Below, piece after piece: positions 33,584 through 45,879 of a stretch of DNA of 64,000 bases; within the stretch, counting starts at the first letter, position 1, and every line of letters starts with the position of its first letter. The stretch is from Pyrenochaeta sp. MPI-SDFR-AT-0127 (Eukaryota; Ascomycota; Dothideomycetes; Pleosporales; Cucurbitariaceae). The notes under the pieces are model-generated. The model made no database searches. It was not told the origin of the DNA and worked only from the letters and a program-made list of their open reading frames with translations. The position numbers were made by a program, and so were the translations under genes. The stretch spans positions 434,001-498,000 of the forward strand of contig JAGTJM010000023.1 in assembly GCA_020747015.1 (NCBI GenBank), read 5' to 3'.

Positions 33584-34148
33584 TCTACCTTTTTAGTTGA
33601 GTAATGAAGGACGAATGTATGTGATACTGGACAAGGGCGCTGTATTTGGAGAAAGTAAGTCCGGAACATGCGATACATCGAAGTATCTAACATCAAAAGT
33701 GATAGGCTTGGGTTTATGACAGTTGTTGTTCTTATGGTGCCAAGATCAAGCAAATTCTGGTACGTGGCGTAGACAATAGGCAACAGGCGCGCAGGTGGGG
33801 GCTTCAGTAAACCATTTACGCGCCGACAGGGCTGACCTTTCTCAGAGCACCAAGGGGGTTCGATGGAAAAAATGTACGGGGCGTTATAATCAAGGCTGAT
33901 ATCTTGGGTCTGTAGAGGTTGTTGTGCGCAAAGAGAGCCTCATGGTTAGCGAAAGTACATATTGAGCCATAGAGAGGCAGACTAGGAGGTATTCCATACG
34001 CAATCTCAGTTTTACAGTTCGTAACCTGATCTACCTTCAGAAGAAGATCGTTTCATTTCGAAGAATACTAGACGCCGTACCAAATTGGGATAAAATTTTC
34101 ACATTTTACAGAGAAATCAAGTATAAAATATGCGCCTGTTTTCACGCC
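33584..34148. other. Intergenic stretch
   Basis: 565 bp between two minus-strand genes; nothing recognised. Confidence 0.5.
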
Positions 34149-36207
34149 TCACAGGTCATCATGAAAACTTTCCGGATCTGCCCAAGGCACTTTGCATAGC
34201 CTTCCACTCTCATCCGGTGCCCAAGTTTCGCTGCCTACACAGCTGATACACCACAATACCGATTCAGGATCATAGTTCTCCTTTATTTTCCTCAACCTCG
34301 CGTAGTTGGGGCCGAAGAAATCATACTGCCAGTTTGGATCGAATGGATCGGCCTAGTCTTATGTTAGCATGGCTTCGAGTACTGGCACTTGCATCTAAAG
34401 CCACATACTTCATTCTGATAGGCACCGCTCTCCGGTGCAAGGCTCTTCAGAGCCGCGACATGTTCGTACGTCATCCGTTTGAACACTGGCTGCGCCTCGG
34501 AAAATGTGTCTTTATCTGGAAATCCCTCCGCAATAATGAAGTGCAATACCGCATCCCCCCAAGCGGGTGTGACGGATACACTGCCATCGCGACCTGTCTC
34601 ATTGTTTGCGACGAAGTGTGGTTGGAGTATCTGTCCAGTAGTTACATGTCCTTCAGATGGCGTTGTGAGGTTCTGCAGCACTTTAGATAGCCGTTCCGGA
34701 TCCTCTAGAGATTCCGCAGGAAGTAGACGAGAACCGAGAGTAGCTCCTCCGACAGCGACAGCTTCGTCTCCAATGGTAGAGTTCCAGAGCGAGAAGAAGT
34801 CAGGATAAGACTCCACACTAGAACTGAAGACTATCGTAGAACCGTTCAAGGGGTTGAGCTTCTCCACAATCGGTGCAAAGAGTGCTTCAGCCGTTCCATT
34901 GGGTTTACCGTATAGGTTGAAACCCCAGAGCCAGGTCCAAGACACTTTCATATCAAGCCCAGGAATAGCACCTGGAGGCAGCAGCATGGAATAGCCTTGC
35001 ATACCGCCTTCCTTCAGCCTTGGAAACTCCGACATAATGTATGCAACAAGATCCCAGAAAACCGTTTGGTTATCAGGGTTAATGAGGGACATGAAGAATG
35101 TATGTCGCGAACTTTGAGGCGAAGGATATGCTTTCATAGTCACGGAAACGAGTACACCGAAGGTGCCACCGCCACCACCACGAAGTGCCCAGAAGAGATC
35201 GGGTTCGTTGCACGGGTTCACTGTCCGTACTTCGCCATCTGGTGTAACAATACGTGCTTCAAGAACATTATCGACACCCAAGCCATATGTGCTAGACAAT
35301 GGGCCATGGCCTGCGACATGTAAATACTAGTCCGCGGAACACCCACGTACATGTTTAACTTACCTCCACTGCTGAAATGTCCAATAATGCCGACATCCTG
35401 TGCAGAACCCGCAACTACAATCGCGTGATGCTCGTTTGCCGCTTCGTAGAGGTCGCGAACCCGCTCGCCAGCTGCGATAGTAAATGCCATCTGAGTAGCA
35501 TTCAATGGGCAAGACTCCGGTTGGAAATCTTCATGATATACGATGCCACGCATATTGTGCGTCCAAACACTATCTCAATCAGTACTGGCAATGTGATTGA
35601 GTATCCGGCAGTATGAACTTACGAGAGACTACCAAAAGCAGTGCTTCGACCTTGAAAGCTATGACCCGTACTCTTGACATTTAATCGGATATTTTTCTCC
35701 TTTGCAAACTTCACAGCAGCGACTACGTGCGCCTCGGTAGTCGCATTGACACTGTAGACTGGGAAGCTTCCAATGCTACAACCTTTATTGCCAGCATTGA
35801 CGTCTCCTGTGATACTTGTTCCATTTGGGAAGATAGGGGGGCAAGAATTGTTCGCCCACCAAGGCCATCCGATACTGATAGGATCCGAGGCGTGAAAAGT
35901 TGAGCTGAACCAGTTTGCCAGAACAACCTCGCAAGCCTTCTCATTGTAATTCGGCTCGGTCGAATAGCATACAGATGCTGGAGGAATGCCCTGAACGAGT
36001 TGGCCGGATAAGGTATCGTTCAAGCTGGAAAAATCAGCTGGCGAGGGCCAACATGTGTCTCCAGGAACCTAACAGTCTCAGTGATGAACGAAGTGCATAT
36101 CGCGATCGACTTACACATTTGCAGTCTTGGTCAACGGTGTCATTTGTCGGTCTCGCTTCAACGAGCCCAACGATAAGCAAAAGGGATGAGAGGTATGTAA
36201 AGTTCAT
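34149..36207 (-). CDS. Secreted FAD-linked oxidase (berberine-bridge type)
   Basis: Five exons (36207-36115, 36068-35623, 35569-35364, 35310-34409, 34352-34149) give about 616 residues. Residues 1-18 are a signal peptide (MNFTYLSSLLLIVGLVEA). The FAD-binding PCMH domain includes IRLNVKSTGHSFQGRS, where His167 fits the covalent flavin attachment site, then VVAGSAQDVGIIGHFSSGGHG formed across an intron, and LRGGGGGTFGVLVSVT. The C-terminal BBE block is QYDFFGPNYARLRKIKENYD with PESVLWC. No Cys was found at the second covalent position in the segment examined. Relatives oxidise alkaloid, carbohydrate or phenolic substrates. The substrate cannot be named and no biosynthetic cluster surrounds it. 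The start was chosen for the signal peptide. Confidence 0.92.
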
Positions 36208-37220
36208 GGTGTTTGAACTCCAACCACTTCTTTCTGTGGTCCAACTTGCTCATCCTTATGGTCTGCATGTTAAGTACCATCTACGGTGCAACATCATTTC
36301 GAGAATTGCAACTAGTATTCAGTTCGCATTCTTCGCTTTCAGCCTCAGCACAGCCATAAGGGATCAAGCAATGACGAAGTCAGCAAGTCTAGTTATTCCC
36401 GCACAAGTGGTAAGCAAATGTGACAAAGAGGGAAATGAATGCGAACCTTGCGGCGATTGAGGCATTTTGCTAAGACAAACTGCAACCTAATTGGGATACC
36501 CTATCTCCACCAAGCATGTGCATGAAAAGTACGCCTTGCTTGCGAAGCCTTGATGTGACGTATTGAGCTCCATCAGGAGAGGTCGAGCCGCGTTTCTGTT
36601 TGTGGCTTATTCGAGGTGCTAAACCCGAGTAGGTGTGGTGGTTGGTCAATGATCGACAGGCTGATTCACGATCGGATCTTCACCGGATTTCCAGATTCGG
36701 TTCAAAATCTTTGATGGTCCAAGCGACAGAACGAATAATATGAACACGTTGTTGAGGTAATGGACAAAAAGGGCTGAGTGGTTTGCATCAATCCATCGAC
36801 TTGGGCGGTGCACTTGGGCATGACGCTGCACTTCTCATGTTCGAAAACAAGGCATATAGAATCGACAGCAGGAACTGGAGAGTGTTATAAATTTAAGTCA
36901 GGACTTGGATGCGTAGAGTGAAACCTTGCTTCTCTGTGTTCAGGTACAAGAGGAAAATGAGTCTATAACTACAGAAAAGATGCTGCGGCAAGTGTTGGCA
37001 GAGAGGTGGAGGTCATGACTGGCAAGACCAAATCAAGTAGTCATCTAGATGCAAAAGTCCGTGGACATGTTGCCGGCAGTTGAGAAACCTCAAGGATGAT
37101 TCACGACTAATGGACAGAAACATGAGTGATTGTGTAATGATTTAAAGTATTATTACAATTTCCCATATGCATCGCTTCCTCTATATGCTCGCATTCAAAC
37201 TTTTTTAGGAGATCACGCTT
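36208..37220. other. Intergenic stretch
   Basis: About 1 kb holding the upstream region of the BBE-type gene and the 3' flank of pantothenate kinase. No further gene was supported. Confidence 0.5.
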
Positions 37221-38953
37221 TCACACACTTCCCCTGGAACCTACGAAGCTTTCTCGTCGCCCCCAATTTTGTGGCTGCCTCTTCAAGAAAGCACCGACGG
37301 ATCCGAGATAACCTTCATGCCTCAGAAAGTAAGCCTGCTTAGTTTCTTTGGACCAGAAGCGAATAGCGTAGGATAAAGTGTTCATGGTTTGCGAATGGCC
37401 ACCAATGAATGAGCCACCAAAGTAAATTCGTGGTAGGCCATGCTTCTCAGCATGTAGGTATGCGATCTGACCAATGTTGTTGGACACAGCGTATAGAAGC
37501 GATCTCGAGATGTCCTCTGGTCGGAACGATCCGTATTCGTGTGGGAGTTCTGACGAGCCTTCGACGTGTTCTGCTTTTTCGCGGCGTTTCAGGTCACCGT
37601 TGCAGCCGTCCTCTGCATCTCTCTCTGCTGCGCGCTTCTGCTTGTATACCTTGCCAAATGAAGATGCAATATGTGTGCTCTTCAGTCCGATCTTATTGTA
37701 TGCCTGTCCATAAATGTCCCCAACGAGTAGATCAACTGTCGAATTGTCACCGTTCTCGGCTAGCCGTAACATGTCGTCAAAGCTTCGTGCACCTGTGAGC
37801 AACGAAAGCAGGCCCCATAATGTTCCGCCTCCCAGCGATGTACCGCCGATACGCTCATATTGCCGAGGACCAGATACCTTGATCATGGAGACACCTGAGC
37901 CAATGTTGACGAGGAGATAGGGATAGATATTCGGTGGGTCGGGTGGATGTGGCATAAAAGTCATGGGGCTGTCTTCGCTGTATGTGAACACTTCGTTGGG
38001 AATCTCATTGATGAAGAAGTCGAGGCCTGCGAAAAGTATATGTTAGAATGAAATCTCCACCCCTCGATCATTTTGGTGTGCCATACCTATTATGAGGCAC
38101 TCCATCTCATCTTCCCGGTTGACTTTTACGCCAAGCGCTTCCGTTATCCTGTCGTAGTACTTGAAAGCACCACCACCCGTCGCCATAACGCACAGCTCCT
38201 CTGGTTTTGACCCATTGTCCTGCTTCTGGTCTGCCTGCAATTTGCGCATGAATTCTATACATGAATCGATTCGATCCGTCTCGAATTTGAGGAAGTTGAG
38301 ACGACCTCCGAGTGAGTCGTCCCCATCTTCGCGTGAGAAATATACAAGTTTGGCGAGAGAGCCTCCAATCTGTAATGTAGCGCACGTATTAGCATGCTTC
38401 CTATCTGCTGTTCGAGAAGTGGCGGAAGTTGCGGAAGGAATACAGGTCGCGTGCCTCAAACCATTGAGCACACGACCACTCAAAATACACATACATCAAC
38501 GGCTACATGGCTCACAACGGCCGTGTGGTTCGGCAATCTGATGTCCTTTGGATCATGCTCGTAGTCTTCGCTCTGCGGTGTTCCGGGCTGCTCCTCGTCG
38601 ACAATGAAGGCCCCCTGGACATTGATCCTGACGTTGCCTGGGTGCAGGATGGTTTCCTGGATGTCGCTCTGGACCGTTGTCCGCCTCGGGCGCCCGTATT
38701 CCGGGGTCGATGTGATATCTGCAGGTTGAGCACGCGATGCTTTGTTGCCGATTTCACCCGTCGCGGGGTCCAACTGTGCAGGCGGCGGCGGCGACATGGA
38801 TGCGGAGATTCTGGGCCTTGGCTGCAGCCTTACCCTCTTGTTACGATGGCGCACGCTTTGAGGTCGTTTGGCAATGTACTGGTGGTGTCGGTAGGATTGA
38901 GCGAAAGGAGAGAATGGTAATGAAGACCCTGCTGATAGCGATGGACCTTCCAT
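37221..38953 (-). CDS. Pantothenate kinase (eukaryotic type II, fumble family)
   Basis: Three exons (38953-38495, 38369-38087, 38026-37221) give about 515 residues. The enzyme phosphorylates pantothenate with ATP, the first and usually limiting step of coenzyme A synthesis. Visible hallmarks: VAVDIGGSLAKLVYF (ATP phosphate loop, formed across the first intron), MATGGGAFKYYDRI, YPYLLVNIGSGVSMIKV, RIGGTSLGGGTLWGLLSLL, IGQIAYLHAEKHGLPRIYFGG and FLRHEGYLGSVGAFLK. An Asp-rich/His-proline segment precedes the core. About 150 residues of basic, Pro-rich sequence (SPFAQSYRHHQYIAKRPQS onward) precede it as an N-terminal extension. Translation may start at 38953 or at the internal ATG at 38797; I used the longer. 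The family is feedback-inhibited by acyl-CoA in known members. Confidence 0.95.
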
Positions 38954-39700
38954 TTGTCCGCTTTGTAACGGGTCTGATGCCGAAGGGAAGACGTGATATG
39001 AAGTTCTGCGCAGAATAGAGCCCAACGAGGTCAACGGAAAATAGCCTTCGCTTGTTGAGCGCAGGAAAAGCGCAGAGGAGGGGGATATAAGTGCTTCATC
39101 GTCTCGGTGAAATGGAGTCTGCAGCCCATAGACGCGTGCTGATACCCGAGATCAATGGACCTGTTAAGCTCGGCAACTGGTGGTGGAGGGAGTTGGGGAA
39201 CATCCGAGGGACCGCCTGGGGAATTCTGTGGGGATCGGGCGATGGCAATGGCCCGCAGCTGGGGCGAAAGTTTATTGTTTCAAGGCCGTACAGGAGTTAA
39301 CTTCAGCAATACAGTGAGGTGTATCAAATAAGGAGACTTCCGCTGCACTGCGCGAGGGAGGATATGTGTGTGGTTTCCCCTTCGAGCAACAGATCCACGT
39401 GCAGCAAGTACCATTTCGCTATGTACGTCATGATCTGGTAGCTTTAAGACGCAAATCCTCATGGTGACAATGGATATCACTTTTATTCAACCATATAGAG
39501 CCAATGCCTGGAAAATAACACGGTGCAGGTACAGATAGGCCTTACAATCGTCGATGACGTCGTGCGTTCGTAACATTCAAATCCACCAGCTCACCATCCT
39601 GAGAACGTCTCGCCACACAAGTTTGATTGAGGCCCCACATCAACTCATACAGAGGAACACTGCAACTGCCAGATCATCACTCTCCAGGAAATTCAGCAAA
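38954..39700. other. Divergent promoter region
   Basis: Lies between pantothenate kinase (minus) and the zinc-ribbon-like gene (plus). It is GC-rich near 39000-39300. The frame upstream of both starts is open but lacks suitable ATG codons. No further gene was supported. Confidence 0.45.
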
Positions 39701-40684
39701 ATGTCTTGGATGGACTCTTGGTCCCGTCCTAGCAAACACGCCGCCACACCACCACCACTCTACCTCACAGTCGGTGATACAGTACCCTACTGCCACAGTT
39801 GTGGGCGAGTAATCGGAGAAAAACGAAAACAAGGCCCGACAGAGATCAAGTACTGCTCTGCACGATGTCGAAACAGCAAACCAGGACCCATTGATCGGAA
39901 AATCGAATCCGCTTTCGCCGCATTACTAAATGGCGCAAGTCCTGAATCCTTGAAGAACGGCAATAGGGACGAAACGCAAGAGAAGGCAACTGCAGAAGTC
40001 GGACCTTTTGGCGCTGCAAAGGGAGAGAAAAAGCACAAGAAAAAGAGCTCTAAGTCTACCAAGGGAGACCACAGGATCATCATGGAGTGCGCTGCCGTTG
40101 AGGAGATCGTATTCCAACGCGAAAAGGATCCAGACAAGGTCTATGGGCGAAGAAAAAACCGAAAAGCACGCTTTGTCGTGGAGAAACCAGAGGACTGGCG
40201 GAGTGTAGACATGGTTGATAATCCTGAGCCTTCATCAACAGCAAGTACAGCAGCACCACCCGAGTTTACCAGCGACGAAGATACCGTCTCAGATTCTGAA
40301 GGCGAGCAACAAGGCGGCGTTGTGCTCGAATCGAGTAATCAAGACCAGAGTGATCTACCTGACGAAGTCGAATATGGTTATGGCGGTGGCAAGATTCGCC
40401 CGCCTCAAGGCCAGAACGATGTCAATGGTAGTGTTGGTGGGGAGAAAGGCTGGGCTGAGCGCATTGAAGAGACAAACGACATGAAGATCAAGCGTCGCGA
40501 AGGACAGAAAAGAGCAGATGAACGAGAAATGGTGCGAAAAGCGGCGCGCAGAGGATGTGCATTTGGCTTCACTGTTGAAGGTGAAGCGGAAAAGCGCAAG
40601 TGTGAGGCTGTAATGAAGGGCGTAGTCGTTGAGGCATCCTTTGCGAAAGGAGAGTGGGGGATACGATGGAGAGAGAAGATTTAA
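39701..40684 (+). CDS. Hypothetical protein with a CxxC...CxxxC zinc-ribbon-like motif
   Basis: A single-exon protein of 327 residues, taken from the ATG at 39701 (context CAAAATGT). An in-frame upstream ATG at 39554 would add 49 residues of Ser/Arg-rich sequence that looks untranslated. Residues 31-56 (PYCHSCGRVIGE ... IKYCSARCRNSK) give C-X2-C-X17-C-X3-C, a probable zinc ribbon. A basic Lys-rich tract (KKHKKKSSKSTKG) and a long acidic Ser/Glu-rich middle follow, and the C-terminus has a charged helix (KIKRREGQKRADEREMVRKA) before ending WGIRWREKI. No signal peptide is present. A nuclear or nucleic-acid-linked role is an inference from the basic tract and zinc motif. The 3' end is convergent with the telomere protein gene, 195 bp apart. 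Confidence 0.75.
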   Translation: MSWMDSWSRPSKHAATPPPLYLTVGDTVPYCHSCGRVIGEKRKQGPTEIKYCSARCRNSKPGPIDRKIESAFAALLNGASPESLKNGNRDETQEKATAEVGPFGAAKGEKKHKKKSSKSTKGDHRIIMECAAVEEIVFQREKDPDKVYGRRKNRKARFVVEKPEDWRSVDMVDNPEPSSTASTAAPPEFTSDEDTVSDSEGEQQGGVVLESSNQDQSDLPDEVEYGYGGGKIRPPQGQNDVNGSVGGEKGWAERIEETNDMKIKRREGQKRADEREMVRKAARRGCAFGFTVEGEAEKRKCEAVMKGVVVEASFAKGEWGIRWREKI

Positions 40685-40879
40685 AGGGGTGCAGAAGCCA
40701 ATGTTGTAAGATAGCGGTCTTTGACAGACGGCAAAACAAAACGTAGATTTAGAGGCCAAAAGGGCTCTCTGGGTATCAATAAAAATCAACATGAATGGTA
40801 TCCACCCTCACATGACGCCTGAGGTCCGCTTATACACTAAACGAAGACTTCTCAGTAGAGAAGTTCGTCAATTTCCTCA

Positions 40880-43586
40880 TCACCAAGTGAACCCGTTCTC
40901 GATCAACATTCTTCCGTCCTTGTTCGTCGACTTCACAATATCCTCAAAGCCAGGCTTCAGCCCAGTACCAGATCTATACAACATTAGTCAAACGCATCGT
41001 CCTCGCTTGCTTGGCAATACTCACTTGATCATGTTAATGGCCATCGTTCTCGCCTTGTCCTTCAAGTTAACCTGTGTTCGGTCCTGGAGCACGCTATTTC
41101 CTTCATCCTTGTCGTATTGCAGAATTGTCGCATATTTTGCAGGGTAGATAGCCATGTATTCAGCAAAGGCCTCCTCTTCCTCGTTCGACCATCCAGTGCG
41201 AGGCTTTCGCATGCTCGTTGCTCTTAAAATCCCACTGTTTTGCTGCGCTAGACGGTGCTGTGATCGGTACGTAGACGGCGGGGCTTCTTCGGTCATGTCA
41301 GGTGATTCGGCTTCAGAGACGGATTCTTCTTGTCCTTGTGGCACAGGAACATAGTCATTATCCACTTTCCGACGACGATGAGGCTGATGGCTTGGTGGCA
41401 CGCCCGACGAAGTTGGATCGATGCGAACTTTCTTGGCTACTGGTGCTTTTCGTCGAGTACCTCGCTCTTCAGCCTCGAACGCATCATCGTCTGAGTCGTC
41501 TTCCAGGTCAATTGGTCGTGACCGTTTTTTAGTCGAAGGCTGTGCAGGCTGCTTGCCTTTTCCTTTATTGGAAGGACCTGGCGTCGGCTGGGTTTCATCA
41601 AATCCATCCCCAAATTCGACGCGTTGAGCAGTCGTCTGCCGATCAAATATCGAAACGGGACGATTCTCTTTTTGTGGATTTGACACAGCCTTGAGAGCTT
41701 TGAGCAAGTCTGCGGAGTTCGCCGGCGGGCCTGAGCCTACAGGTACTTCAATTTGCTCATCCACCTCTTGTTCTATAGCTTCTTGCTTGTCGTCTTGAGG
41801 CTCCGGCTGCGAATCGTCTCGCTGATCCTCCACGAGTGTTCGCTCCTGGAGAGCTTCTTCGGCTGCTTGCTCAACTGGCTGTTCATCCTGCTCCTGCGGG
41901 GTGGAGTCAACCTCAAGATCTACTTCGAAGTGTGATTCCTTCGCTTTCAGGGCGTCGATTGTGCGCAGGTCCACGGGCGCATTTGGATTGAATTTGCGGC
42001 TACTACGTCTTCGATCCCTACTAAAGGACGTCTGTTTCTTGCGAGGGGATTCTCTTGTGACTGGGGGGACACGGACTTGCTCAATAATTGGTTGCGTTCC
42101 TTCAATTCCATCCTTGACGTTGCTCAGAATTGCTGTTGCGCCACCAATGTCATCTATGACAGCTTGTAGTTCTCTGCGTCGAAGCCGCACCCAATGCAAA
42201 ATTCGCATGACGGTCGCCACCCAAGGAAAGTCGTTTGCCAAGTCGTCCAAACGCGCATTGGTACCCTGCTCTGATAAGTCATCATCTGCAGGGAAATACT
42301 GCCTAATTTGGTGTATCCGTTTGATAATAAAATCCTGGACTGTGGGTGGCAGCGCAGCTTCAGCACCATCCGCAAGAGAGACGCCCCATCCGCGAAGGGG
42401 GGATCCACCTTCCTCCTGGGAGAAGTCTGATCGAAAGAACACCTCCTCGATTATCTCATCTGAGTTGGCCTTTGTCTCGTCGTATGAACGCTGTAGCACG
42501 AGAATTGCAAGCTGAGTGCGCAGATCCAGTGCCAGGTTGTAAGTTTCATCGACTAATTTGCTTTGCCCCATTAACGTTGACTCCTCCTCGTGCACCAGTG
42601 AGCGCATGAAGTTGCTTGGAAAGGAATTATCCAGCTGTCGGAGGGCATCCCATATGTACTTCTCGCCTCGATCGGAATGGATCATTTGTTTGGTGAAGAT
42701 AACAAGATTCGTCAAATACAGAATTAAATCCAGACCACTTTGCGCTGCAGCCGCATCTCCTATGGAGTGAAACAGCGCCCGATGAATCGCTCGGATATGA
42801 ATGTAATTATGCTCTTCACTCTTAAAGTGCTTCAAATGCACGTTCAGCTCGACGTCAAAATCTCGGTATTCCTCTGTAAAGTCGGAATCTGGTTTCTGGA
42901 TCTCTCGAATATTGTGCATGTCATCGTCTATGGTTCCATTCTCCGGTGCGAGGTATTCCAGAAATTCGTCCGCAGAGTCGCACAATTTGCGCAAGTGCTT
43001 CACCATATATTTTGGGTCAAGAAACTCGGCCTCGACCATACTGAAGGATGAAATCGCGGTAGTGCCTGACATTTCGGAGGCTGCGCCCGGTGAGCGGAAC
43101 GGTAGAGGTTCCTCGGGTTGAGTAAGTGTAGGGGTCCCAGGGACCTCTCCGAGGGCGAGTAGGGTATCTATCTCCTCAACAACCGTGAGGTCTGGTACAC
43201 CATCAGCAGGTGAAACACGTCTATACGGTAGCAGGATGTGGCGTGCGCGAGAAGGCGAATGGGTTTTCAAATCCCACGGCATGTGCATAGTCATGGAAGA
43301 GCGACTACTGACCTCCTACTGGCTCTTTCGCGACCTTTTGTATCGTCTCCGACGTGGCACGGGCTTCACGATCGCTTTCATCGGTGACGGTGTTTACGCT
43401 CGCCTGTCGCACGCTTCGACGAGCCGGTTTCTGCACCTCGACAACATGCTCAGCGCCATGACTTGCGCTGCGCAATCCTCTTGTTCGTAATGCGCGTCCA
43501 GGCTGGGGAGGGTTCACTTTGGAGGGAGATTGCGGGGTTGGAGTCTTTCGCCGGCTTGCAGACCGCACGCCTCTGCGGTCAGCCAT
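40880..43586 (-). CDS. Taz1/TRF-type telomere-repeat binding protein
   Basis: Three exons (43586-43313, 43191-41025, 40973-40880) give about 844 residues. Residues about 150-430 are helical and resemble the TRF homology dimerisation domain: HIRAIHRALFHSIGDAAAA, LDLILYLTNLVIFTKQM and WDALRQLDNSFPSNFMRSLV lie in it. Near the C-terminus (about residues 755-815) a Myb-type helix-turn-helix is visible, TGWSNEEEEAFAEYM with a telobox-type third helix QDRTQVNLKDKARTMA, the segment that reads telomeric TTAGGG repeats in the TRF/Taz1 group. A nuclear, Lys/Arg/Ser/Glu-rich region lies between. Known members cap telomeres and regulate their length. Intron 1 (121 nt) was chosen to keep phase; an alternative acceptor at about 43223 is out of phase. 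The N-terminus is Arg/Ser/Pro-rich. Confidence 0.85.
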
Positions 43587-44193
43587 GTTAGTCTCGGCGG
43601 GCGCGTGTAGTCAATTGGTGGTGCATGCGATGTAGACTGGGTCGAAAGTGGTCGCGACTTGGTGGAGCATGTTTGTTGTGGTCTGCCGCCTCGGCTGACT
43701 AACGTTGGGTCAACGGGAACTCACGTGACGAGGGGGCTGCTCGGCGCGCCCAAGCCGTTCCCGGCCACGGCCAGGAGAAGGGGCGTGCAGGCGTCCGGAG
43801 AAAGCCCTACGTGTGAAGTGTTTGGAGTGCGACACGGAAACTCGGCATCTTGAATCAAATCCGTTGACACTTTCTTACAGGGCCTCTTGACACGAAGCCC
43901 CTTTACTAGCGCTTGTGTGCCTGCGTAGCCCTAAATATATTACGAGTGGGCTGCCTGCACGTCCCCCTTGCGCGCATCTCAGTAATCCCTCTGGAACAAC
44001 TTTGGCACTGCGAACTTCAGCGTTTCCACCACCCCAACCCCGATCTCTGCACCCCCCGACGCATGTGTTTCCACTCTTGATACCACGTGTTCCTTCGAAA
44101 CATTGCGCCTTTCGACGCATCGACACCTTGAAATCAAGTCTATTCTCCACTCACAGCCACCACATCCCTGCTCATAATCTCAACGCCGTCACT
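43587..44193. other. Divergent promoter region
   Basis: 607 bp between the telomere protein gene (minus) and the GDT1-type gene (plus), including a C-rich tract upstream of the latter at about 44020-44060. No gene was seen. Confidence 0.45.
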
Positions 44194-45879
44194 ATGAGGT
44201 TACGACAATCACGGGCGCATACCCTCCTCCTCTTGCTGCCCGTCGTACGAGCTCTTGCTACCTCTATAGCAGGAGATGCAACAGACAAGCCGCTCGCCCG
44301 AGCAGCCGTGCCTGCGTACGCCGATGTCAGCTCGCTACCGGACGCCTCGCTCGCTCCCTCTTCACAGGGCTCCAAAGGAACAAAAGATGCCCCAGTTGAT
44401 GGCATGGATGGCAAGCCCCATGCGGGGCCATACGTAGACGACACACCCAAGTCGCATGGAAAGAAGCCCAACGTCGTGGAAGAACTGGGCTCGGGAAAGA
44501 AGCCTGCCAGCTCGCCCAAGGATTCAACGACCTTAGTTGGGGGAGAAGACAGCGTATTGGATGGGGACAAGAGCGTAATGCAAGACCCAGACAGGAAGTT
44601 GGCGACTGGCAGCACCGGAACTGAGGGCGGAGTGTCTGCAAAAGATAAAGAACGTTTGGCACACGAAGAGAAGACTGGCGCGAAAATGGAAAAGGTTCCT
44701 GAGTCGCCCAAAGAGGCACCTCAATTGCCTCACGATGACCAGAAAAAACTGGGAAGTGGTCTGGACGCAGAGACTAGCACACGTGCGCTCGGTGCAGTTG
44801 GCTTAGAGGTAAGTTGCCACCTCTCACCAAACAGGACTCTCGTAACTGACTGTAATGTAGAAACCCACTGGCTTACCCGAAACTCCGCATGACATCCCGC
44901 ATCCTGTCCCAGATTCAGTACCCGACAAAGATCCACTGTCCACAACCCCCAAGACGAAGACACCTCCTTCGAGTATTTCCGATGATGATGCCGCCAACGG
45001 TGTTATACAACCTTTCCACTCTTTTGTTCTCTCTTTCACTATGATCATCTTCTCAGAGATTGGCGACAAAACGTTCCTTGTTGCTGCTCTCATGGCTATG
45101 CGGCACCCCCGACTTTTGGTCTTCTCAGCCGCCTTTTCAGCTTTGATTGTGATGACCGTACTCTCCGCTGTGCTTGGTCATGCTGTTCCAGCGCTTCTTT
45201 CTGAGCGTTTCACACACTTTGCTGCCGCTGCATTGTTTCTCGTCTTCGGTTTCAAGCTCATCAGAGAAGGTCTTGCGATGAGCCCCAATGACGGCGTCGG
45301 CGAGGAGATGCGGGAGGTCGAGCAGGAACTTGAAGAGAAGGAACAACTCGCCCGCCACCAAAAGGGTCGCAGAAGGACTTCGATTTCGCCATATGCCCTC
45401 GAATCAGGTCGCGTGCGACGTTCGCGATCAAACTCAAGACTCCCAGCTCCAGCCCGAAGCCCTTCGACCTCACCTGATCGATCACCATCACCCAATGGAT
45501 CCTCCTTTGCTGGCGCGATGCTCGGCCTAAACAATCTGTTTTCCCTCCTTCTCAGCCCTGCTTGGGTGCAAACCTTCGTTATGACTTTCCTCGGCGAATG
45601 GGGCGATCGCAGCCAGATCGCTACGGTTGCAATGGCTGCTGGCTCCGACTACTGGTGGGTCACTGCGGGCGCAGTTGTTGGGCACGGCCTATGTACTGCT
45701 GGTGCAGTCATTGGTGGCCGTGCCATTGCTGGACGGATCAGTATGCGCAATGGTAAGCAAAAATCCATCTGCTCGCGATTTCAAATCAATGCTAATGTAC
45801 GACAGTTACGCTTGGTGGTGCGATTGCCTTCCTCGTCTTCGGTGTCATCTATCTTCTTGAGGCATTTTATCACGAGTAG
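44194..45879 (+). CDS. GDT1/UPF0016-type cation transporter with long lumenal region
   Basis: Three exons (44194-44808, 44861-45752, 45806-45879) give about 526 residues. The UPF0016/GDT1 family moves Ca2+ and Mn2+ against H+, usually in the Golgi. Both diagnostic motifs are present: FSEIGDKTFLVAALMA (Glu271 to Phe) and LGEWGDRSQIATVAMA (Glu451), each in the E-x-G-D-[KR]-[ST] form. Each is followed by helices; a hydrophilic, acidic and Ser/Arg-rich loop of about 90 residues separates the halves. An N-terminal signal peptide (residues 1-20) leads to about 210 residues of polar Lys/Asp/Pro/Ser-rich sequence before the first membrane helix. Yeast Gdt1 is much shorter, so this region and the long cytosolic loop are the unusual parts. 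The third exon supplies the final helix, LGGAIAFLVFGVIYLLEAFY. Confidence 0.92.

Noticed and set aside
34149..38953. A secondary-metabolite cluster around the BBE-type oxidase
   Set aside because: No PKS, NRPS, terpene synthase, prenyltransferase or P450 was found nearby; the neighbours are pantothenate kinase and an Hsp70-like gene.
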